A stretch of 64,000 nt of DNA. Source: Erigeron canadensis. Taxonomy: Eukaryota; Streptophyta; Magnoliopsida; Asterales; Asteraceae. Positions 56,801 through 64,000 of the stretch are shown in pieces. Positions within the stretch are counted from its first letter, which is position 1; each line of letters opens with the position of its first letter. The notes beneath the pieces are model-generated. The model was not told the DNA's origin and searched no databases. It worked only from the letters and a program-made list of their open reading frames with translations. The position numbers and the translations under genes are program-made. The DNA is taken from NCBI RefSeq assembly GCF_010389155.1, contig NC_057765.1:28894980-28958979 (forward strand), in the 5' to 3' direction.

Positions 56801-57296
56801 TTTCTTGCATTGTAACCTCATTAAACTTTGAAGGAACTGATGTTATATACTCAACAAGCTCAAGTAAAGTCTGTCGTTTCACATCTTTTTCTTTCAAATT
56901 TTTCGACGGGTCATTAAAATCAAACACCACACAACACATACTCAACTTTTTAATAAAAAGACTCTGCTTTTCAGAAGCGGGTACATCACGAAAACTAGGC
57001 AACTGTTCATAAGCAATATGATTCAATCCTTGACTAACTTGGGTTGACCCAACTTGACCCGATTTCTTCCCTTGGTTTGACTTAACATTCGGAGTATAAC
57101 TTCCATTAACAGACTTACTCAAACCTGAATCCGTATTCGCATTCAAACTCGAACTCTTACCCGATGAAGAAACAGTCTTATTTCCACTATTCGAAACCCC
57201 CGAATTCGATATATCATTTTTTCCACCATCATTTTGTGAAGTTTTTGAAGATGGTTTTCTTGGAAGCTTATTTAATATTTGCTTTATCATTTCCAC
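53876..57296 (-). CDS. PP2A regulatory subunit B' (B56), two coding exons
   Basis: Exon 1 is 57296-56055 and exon 2 is 54229-53876 (stop TGA), joined across a 1.8-kb intron with CCAG|GTATAA donor and TTGCAG|GTAGCT acceptor. The protein has about 531 residues. Residues 1-85 are a Ser/Asn/Lys-rich variable N-terminus ([17 protein letters not shown]). From residue 90 on it is the B56 HEAT-repeat core: [105 protein letters not shown]' subunits hold the PP2A A/C core enzyme and select its phosphoprotein substrates; plant members act in brassinosteroid, stress and immunity signalling. Length and two-exon structure are normal for the plant gamma/eta/theta-like group; the exact class was not assigned. 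ORFs beginning MQVAERALF or ending at 56049 simply run into the intron. Confidence 0.93.
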
Positions 57297-57339
57297 TAAA
57301 CAAAACCCTAAAACCCCAACTTAAATCCCTTTTTTTATC

Positions 57340-57501
57340 CTAAAGTTTCAATCTTTTTTCCGAAAAATTAAATCTTCCATTATAAAAATTCAATATTTTT
57401 TCCTAAAAATTAAATCTTTTATCCTAGAAAAAACAATCTATAATCCTAAACCACACACATTACTAAAAATCTTGAAATTAATATAGGAAAAAAGCTTGTA
57501 C
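57340..57501 (-). other. possible 5' UTR intron of the PP2A B' gene
   Basis: Read on the minus strand, a donor CCAAG|GTACAAGC (57502/57501) and an acceptor ACTTTAG|GATAAA (57340/57339) lie 44 bases upstream of the ATG. The T-rich, AT-rich sequence between them suits an intron. The leader upstream (about 57740-57840) is CT-rich on the coding strand, with a (GA)n tract on the plus strand. Confidence 0.4.
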
Positions 57502-58549
57502 CTTGGGGGGGCCCACAAGAATGCATTAACTTCAATGCTAACAACTTAAGCTTCTAATAATAGAAAGATTGGAAGTATTATATATTCTTGCTTTTTTTAT
57601 GGTGAAAAGATTGAAACTTTATCAAGTTTGTAGAGTAAAAATGGGGATTAAGAAAAAAACCCTAAAAGAAGAGGAAGATGGGTTTTTTTTTTTTTTTAAT
57701 AATTTTTTAAGGATTTGAATATATACTTGTTTTGTTGGATTCAATAATATTCTAGAGAGAGATAGACAGCGAGAGAGAAACTGTGGTTAGTGAGTGGTAC
57801 AGTGGGAAGAGAGAGAGAGTGTGAAAGATAACGGTGGTTTAACGGAAAATATAACTATATATCCAAGATTTTAGAGCGGAACATTTCAACTAATTCAACT
57901 AATACATCCATCGTTTTTAAATCGGAAAATTATATATCTCTCCTAAAAAATTATCAATCCCATCCATGATTTTTCACATGTCACAATTCTATTAATTAGG
58001 ATAATTTTTAGACTAACAATTTGAAAGAATTGATCATTACTCTTTTAAATCTTACGAAAAGTTAAATTTTTGTAGTGTGGAGGGTTAAAGTTAGAGGGTT
58101 ATTGATTATTGGATTAAAATTAATGATCAAAATTCATTTATCATTTTTAAATCTTGATAATTGATTAATTAATGATCGAGATAATCTAATGTACCTCTTA
58201 AGTTACCCTAATTTTAGGCAGGGGTAGTACTAAAGGGGAGGCAAAGGGATCCAATGCCCCCTCAAAATTTAAATTTTGTCATGTATTTTTTAATTTTTCA
58301 TAAAATTTTAAAATTTTTTTTATAGGTTTTTAACATTTTGCCCCATTTTAGATTTATTTTTCATAAGTTTTCTAAGTTTGTCCCCTTTAGAATTTTTTTC
58401 TAATACCGCCTCTGACCTTAGGGGTGATCAACCCAAATTTTTATGGGGTATCGACAACATATTTACTCTTTATCTCGATATTTGACTATATATGTAACAA
58501 ACTTTAGATATTATATAGATTAAGACTTTTAAGTTTGTGACAAACTTAA

Positions 58550-58891
58550 GGGAGTGTTTGGTAAGAGTGAATCAAAGAGAATGAAATTGTAATAGAGAAT
58601 GAATATAGTGGAAAAAAAATAAGTATTTGGAAAGATAATGAATTCCGTCGTTTGGTACAAGAAAAGAATGAATATGTAAAAAGTACAAAAATTTAAATAA
58701 CAATTAAATTTAATACATATAATATCATTAAAACAAAAATAAAAAATTTTCATTCCCATTAGATCTTTACATTTTATAGAGAATTGAGGGAATGTAATCG
58801 ATTCTCACTTCTCGATTCTCTTTCCCTTTCTCCATTGCAACCAAACATGAGCCTTTTTCATCTTTTTCATTCCATTGTACCAAACAGCTCC
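58550..58891. mobile_element. Tourist-like (PIF/Harbinger) MITE
   Basis: 342 bases with inverted ends GGGAGTGTTTGGTA on the left and TACCAAACAGCTCC on the right, flanked on both sides by TAA (58547-58549 and 58892-58894). A G-rich end followed by TGTTTGG and a 3-bp TAA duplication is the Tourist signature. It is AT-rich and non-coding. Confidence 0.7.
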
Positions 58892-59700
58892 TAAAAGCCA
58901 ATGGCATTTGGTTGTAGTGTTTACTGTTCAAGCTAATGAGATATGGCATGATAAATTTCAAATCAATCCTTGTTGTTTGTACTATTTGTTTTGTGGTATC
59001 ATGCTCAATGAAGAATGTTGACGGGTTTCAACCACCGTTTCGGTTCTAAGGACGACCAACGTTTGTCACTAGTAGGTCTTTATGCGGGTGGATAATTCCT
59101 GAAATGTGTAGTTAAGTGAATTTGTGGCACCGTTCATTTGGAATGGATCAGATGATACATACCTTTATTCATTAAGGGCCTTAAGGCACCGTATATGAAT
59201 TACCTCGCCTCTAAATTGACTCTTAAAAACATAGACATTATAAAAAGAAATTGAATATCAATTCCTTTTGAAAAATATAAAGATGTGGACAGAGGAGTGT
59301 TAAAAAAACAGGAAATGATTACTTTTCTAATAAAAATTGTCAAAAAATTTCTTTATATCATAAAGATTTGATATGTGTAATTATCTTTTTTTATCTCATC
59401 TTTTGATTTTTCATGTGATATGATATTGTACTTAGGTTGATTTTAAAGCTATTTTATTAAGAAGATTAATCACTTTCTAAACAATAATTAATCTTTCAAA
59501 AAAAAAATCTAAAAATCCCCTTACTATACTATAAAAAAAATAATTAAAGATGAGATACATTTAAAAGAAAATGAAAGACACGTTGGTCTCTTTTATTTGG
59601 AAGATGAATTTAGTAAAATAGATGTTTATATTGTATCTCTAAGTATCTTTCTTATATAAAAATTATATACACTTAACAGATAGATATATGACACACATAT

Positions 59701-59818
59701 TATATATATATATATATATATATTCTTTTGACATATATCAAAACGATCTAAAAGAATTTTATATCACAACAATAACAATAATAATAATAATCATGTTTGT
59801 TGATAATAATAATAATAT
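59701..59818. repeat. AT-rich microsatellites
   Basis: An (AT)n tract at 59701-59721 and interrupted AATAAT runs at 59766-59818. Confidence 0.8.
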
Positions 59819-61809
59819 TGATAAAATATGAGGAGGCAAATTTTTGTAGCATTTGTGTCAATTTCAGTTGAACGTGTTGACTAGGTAAACTGTGTTACAC
59901 CATAGATACGTTTTGTTTGTTTTGTTTTATTCATTTATTTTTGAAAAGCAAAGATTTATTGATAGGCAGGGCAAGCCAATAACCAAGTAATCAAAGATTT
60001 ATCATCTTTTATATCTGAGTTTCATCTAAATTCAGATGGGATATCTTGTTTTCTTCTATTATTTTAGCCTTGATTCCAAACTAGAACAAATATGAACGGA
60101 GTTACATTCACATACATATAAATAAACTAGTCAACGGACATGAGTTCTATGCGATTTACTCTCTGGATATGTATACAGTACATGGGATCAGAGAGTTCTC
60201 ATTCATTTACCTTCTTCCTTTTTAATAAATTAGTCTTAACCTAAACTTTTACAGTAAATGTAGGTGAATAAGTAATATCATATTTTCAACTATTTCTATA
60301 TTTTTAGAGGTATTACTATAGAACTTAAAAGCAAGATCCATTTGTTAATGATCCATCAAAGAAAAGTAGTAAAAATTACTCTACTTAATAAAAAAAAATT
60401 ATGAATATAAATTTGTTGAGGCATTTTGAACCATAAAAATTAACTATTCATCTACAAAAACATCAGTGTTCAATCCTTACATAAAAAAGATATAAAAGAA
60501 AGTGAGCTATGAAAGTTTTATCTCTACCAAAACATAAACCGAAAAATTGTATATACTCGGGTATAATATATGCTTACATTTCATCCTAGTCATGCGATCT
60601 TGACATATGACAAATTTAAAAGATGAGACGAGAGAAATGGGTTTAATCGCATGTCATTATTTTAGGGCCGACTCAATAGTATTTATGGATCAGACGGTTG
60701 CTTAAAGCTTCTACACGTCAAGGGTCAAGCTTTTTCAGTTTTTGAGTTTAGGAATTTTTAGTTTTAGTTTTATGTTTATGCTTTGTGGCTTAGATTTAAA
60801 ATGAACAAGAGTTTGAAACTCATGTAGCATAAAATATCTAGAAAGATTTTTAGTTTTAGTTTTTTTAGTTTATTTTTGGTAGTTCCAAACCCATATAAAG
60901 AAGAATAATGTTAAAGACTTTGTAAAAAGTCCTAAATTGGTATAACTTTTTGGGTTTTGCTAAACGCAACCCTTAATAGTTAAGGTGCATTAAATAGTTG
61001 TCTACTTACCATAAAGTTCAGGGGTGAACTTTTGATATAAAAAAATCCAAATTTTTTATACACGTTAAATACAACCTTTAGGACCGCATTTAACATTTTC
61101 CTATCATTCTTACATATCCTTTTTGAATCATACCAAGACCGTTTGAACATTTAACCTACCTGTCCAATCTATTAATTAATTAATTGATTGTTCAAATCAC
61201 TAATAAAACAATGATATGATATTTACTCGCAAAGGTAAAATATCAAGAAATGTTAGTTACATAGGCGTGTCAACTTTTTCAAAGAAAAGCAAAAATGACC
61301 AGACCACTTTACGTGACTTGCATCACAAATTTACCAAACTCACACACAAAAGCAAGTCATGTGCTTTTGTTCATCGAACTTATATACTATTTTCTTGATT
61401 TGAATTCATTTGCTAATTGCTATCCTCCAGTCAACTCAAGTCAAACATTAAAATTTACTGTTTTAATTCGAGTTTTTCGTGTAAATATATATATATAGAA
61501 AAGTGATGTTTCTTGATAATTTTTCCGGTCTAAATCACCAATATTCTCCAGATGCAGTCAGACCATAAGAAAAAAAAAAGATAAATTTGATCATCCCCGA
61601 AAACCACAAGAGCTAAAAAAGAAAACGTGTTTGAATCATAATACTCACCCAAAAAGCCATGCATCAAGTTCACAAGAGCTCGAATCCAGTGTTACTAGTT
61701 ATTTTGAGCTACCACACTTAACTTCTATTATTTGCTCAGTTGTCTTAATTCAAAAATGGCATTCACAAATGTAAATTCTCGATACGAATTAGAGGATCCA
61801 TCAAGAGAG

Positions 61810-64000
61810 CTAACATGCTTGGGCTCCAAGTTCCAACCTTAGGGTGTGGTTGATTAAATCAGAACTCTGACCAACAAATTGAACAGGGCCTGCCACGTAA
61901 AATGAAGAGAATAAGAGCAAACATTAGCATTTCAAGCTGACTTTTTATGGCGAGCTTATTACAATGAGAATTCATTAATCATTTTAATGGGTTATAGATG
62001 TGGTGATCTGTGAGTTAGTGAATGTACCTGGATTGACGTAGCGATTCTTGATAGACCAGTCTTCACGCATAGAAGCAAACTTCTTGAAAGGAGCACCTGA
62101 TGTAACAGGAATTCATATTGTGAATTATTTAGTAATCATACTCTAACAGATTAAGATAAGTTAAATTTGAAATATAATTGCCAGCAAAAAAATAAAATAA
62201 ATGTTAATTACCTTCAAGTTCTACCATTGCTTTCTTAATCACGGGCTTAAACTTGCCTGCACAAAGAATCACAAGTCTACTTTTAGTATATAGGCGTTAC
62301 AATATAAACCAAAATATGGATCTATTAAATGATTCATTCTATAAAACGACCGAAATTATGTAACTCAATACTTCCAGTTAGTGAATATATTAATGAGAAC
62401 TAAAAATTTGATCAGTCATATGAGTCTTTGACTCTTTAGCAATAATGAGCAAGCAATTGATTCTATGTTATACATTGAAAGTATCGGATTTCAGAATTTT
62501 CCAGTAAGAATGAAAATGTTGCAGTCTCCACTAAACATTATAAGAGTATTGTAATCTTAATGGTTCAAATGGGGTGAAATGACAGTATTAACTAACAAGT
62601 AGCAAACATAAGTGATCTACATTCAAATTCCATATCTTATTTCACACTAATATACGGTAGAAGGAAGAATGACAAACGAGAAACAGAGGAGATAAACATA
62701 TACCGTGTCTCCTTTCCACATCCATTAAAGATGTCAGTGCAGTACCACCAACTGTCCAATCTTCAACCGGAGCTCCCAGATTACCAACCTGAAATTGATA
62801 ACATGAGCACGCAAAACTTAGTAACATTAAGAAATGATGTGTGATGATAAACTAAAAATAAGGAAAGGATATAAATCATGCAAGGGAAACAAATATTGAA
62901 AGCCAACCGAGGAAATCAATCCCGTCTTCCCAGAATGAAGCAGAGCAGCTGCACCATAACCCAAAGCATAGCAGTAGTTTGAGTCAAAATTTGAAGGCAA
63001 GCCACATCTACCTTCATAACTGCATAAAGAGACTGAGTTTCAGGAAAAATGGAGCCAGTAAAAAATAGAAGAGAAGAAACCAAACTTACCAAAGAATATT
63101 TATTTTTAGGTTCAACATAGATCAAATCAAACTTAATACTAAAGGTGAAACAAGTGGCAGCTTGGGCGGGTTGAATAACGGGTCAAAACAGGTTATCATG
63201 GTACATGTGGAAACGGGTCACTTCTGTTGAGATGACCCAAGACACTTTTTGTCCAAACTTTTTATATTCATTAATAGTGTGTTGTATACTCGAAAATGAT
63301 TACAGATTATAAATCACCACAAACGATTTAGGAGGTTTTATGCATTAATAATACCTTTATGGAGACTTTTAACTGTTTGACTCATTAAAGATATATAAAG
63401 CCAGAACGATCCATCATAAGTAAATGGGTTGAACTTTTCATCTTTGCACTTTACCATAACAAAGACTATTACTTACCCAAAAAAGTGTGGCTGCCCTTTG
63501 AAATCCTTCTTATATTTACCCTCTTTTTTCCTGCTCTCTAGTTCAGCTTCCACCATTTGAATAAGCATCTTTTCAGTTTCAATCTTTGCGACCTATATGC
63601 ATTGCAGCCCAATATGGAAACGAAAATGAATGAAACTTGAAAACAAGAGAAGATGCAAAAGACGGTGTCGAGTTCTATTAGTCAGTGATCAAATTATACA
63701 ACATTTGAGCACCATAACTACCTGCACATTTCCATGTGGATCTCTTTCTAGCAGCAATTGTTCTTGAATTGTTTTTGGTAATATCTCAAAGAGCTCATGA
63801 GATTGGCTCCTAAGTTTCTTCTTCCATGCTCCTTCTTTATCAACAACGTCATGGGCTAAAATTTCATTAAGCTCTGAAATAAGTTGTTGTACCTGCAGAT
63901 CACAATGAAAATTAACACCACTACTTGAGAAATGACAATCACAATTAGATTATTTCCAATTGATGTGCTTTTAGTTTAGATATATAATATATACCTCCGG
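61810..64000 (-). CDS. PFP-ALPHA: pyrophosphate-fructose 6-phosphate 1-phosphotransferase, alpha subunit (3' exons only)
   Basis: Exons on the minus strand, in order: 64000-63995 (edge), 63892-63722, 63592-63477, 63019-62908, 62788-62704, 62256-62212, 62096-62028, 61889-61810 (stop TAG). All junctions are GT/AG and keep frame. The peptide reads [139 protein letters not shown]. This is the C-terminal third of the PFP alpha subunit, the regulatory partner of the catalytic beta subunit in the cytosolic, fructose 2,6-bisphosphate-activated reversible step between fructose 6-phosphate and fructose 1,6-bisphosphate. The 5' exons lie beyond the window. Very short exons (45 and 69 bases) explain why no long open frame is seen. 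Confidence 0.92.
63151..63450. repeat. MITE-like repeat in a PFP alpha intron
   Basis: Starts AAGTGGCAGCTTGGGCGGG and contains GTTGAGATGACCCAAG and CATAAGTAAATGGGTT, matching the family at 52013-52327 in the same order. It lies wholly within the intron between 63019 and 63477. Confidence 0.4.

Larger units (their letters stand above)
57840..61809. other. intergenic region, one MITE, no gene seen
   Basis: AT-rich sequence between the start of the PP2A B' gene and the end of the PFP alpha gene. It holds a Tourist-like MITE (58550-58891), an (AT)n tract (59701-59721) and an (AAT)n-like tract (59766-59818). Open frames at 58529-58961 fall in the MITE, and those at 61216-61498 have no family resemblance. 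The last 250 bases are probably the PFP alpha 3' UTR. Confidence 0.5.

Noticed and set aside
57840..61800. tRNA, microRNA or other RNA genes in the large intergenic region
   Set aside because: I saw no tRNA box A/B pair with a cloverleaf, and the only strong inverted repeat is the Tourist-like MITE.
62642..63125. Two small minus-strand ORFs as independent genes
   Set aside because: They overlap PFP alpha exons. One extends an exon into introns, the other reads an exon in the wrong frame.

Overview
The window is nuclear DNA of a flowering plant: AT-rich intergenic sequence, spliced genes with GT/AG introns, plant gene families (F-box/FBA, a plastid-type cupin, PP2A B', PFP alpha) and dense nested transposons. 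The style of the elements and their extra ORF suggest an asterid, perhaps Asteraceae; that is a guess. It is a draft assembly with a 100-base run of N at 31943-32042.

Layout. (1) 196-5241: two decayed F-box pseudogenes on the minus strand, with a decayed cupin pseudogene on the plus strand between them. (2) 5556-45511: one further minus-strand F-box pseudogene, broken apart by two insertions. The first (5579-17605) is a small CACTA-type element. It was itself entered by a Ty1/copia element (5682-17339), which in turn holds a Mutator-like element carrying a gene fragment and a Helitron (6845-9088), and two solo LTRs, one inside the other (10589-15364). The second is a young SIRE/Maximus-type Ty1/copia element of about 13.1 kb with the target duplication GAACT. 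(3) 45512-51100: a third solo LTR (46398-48567) and an array of Helitron-like repeats. (4) 51560-64000: ordinary genes, namely an intact plastid-targeted cupin (52448-52861, +), a two-exon PP2A B' regulatory subunit (53876-57296, -) and the 3' exons of the PFP alpha subunit (61810-64000, -, cut by the window edge).

The main caution concerns 18381-31942 and 32043-45641, which are the same sequence twice. The repeat includes about 1.1 kb of F-box sequence outside the transposon. The two copies meet at the N gap, and each gathers single-base deletions towards the gap. This is best read as two overlapping contig ends that were scaffolded without merging, not as two insertions. In that reading the locus holds one SIRE element, and the breaks near the gap are consensus errors. 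A few differences between the copies are clean transitions (a catalytic Glu to Lys in integrase, a Gln to stop in pol) and look like haplotype differences.

The least explained biology lies inside the SIRE element. Between pol and the extra third ORF there is a 4 x 106-bp tandem array. Each unit can form three consecutive hairpins, and two of the three show compensatory base changes between units, as expected of a selected RNA structure. The polypurine tract also sits in the loop of an inverted repeat that spans the internal/3' LTR junction. The gag stop overlaps the pol start (ATGAATAA). The third ORF, about 1,220 residues, is a coiled-coil protein with no visible membrane segment and has TATA-like sequences of its own upstream.
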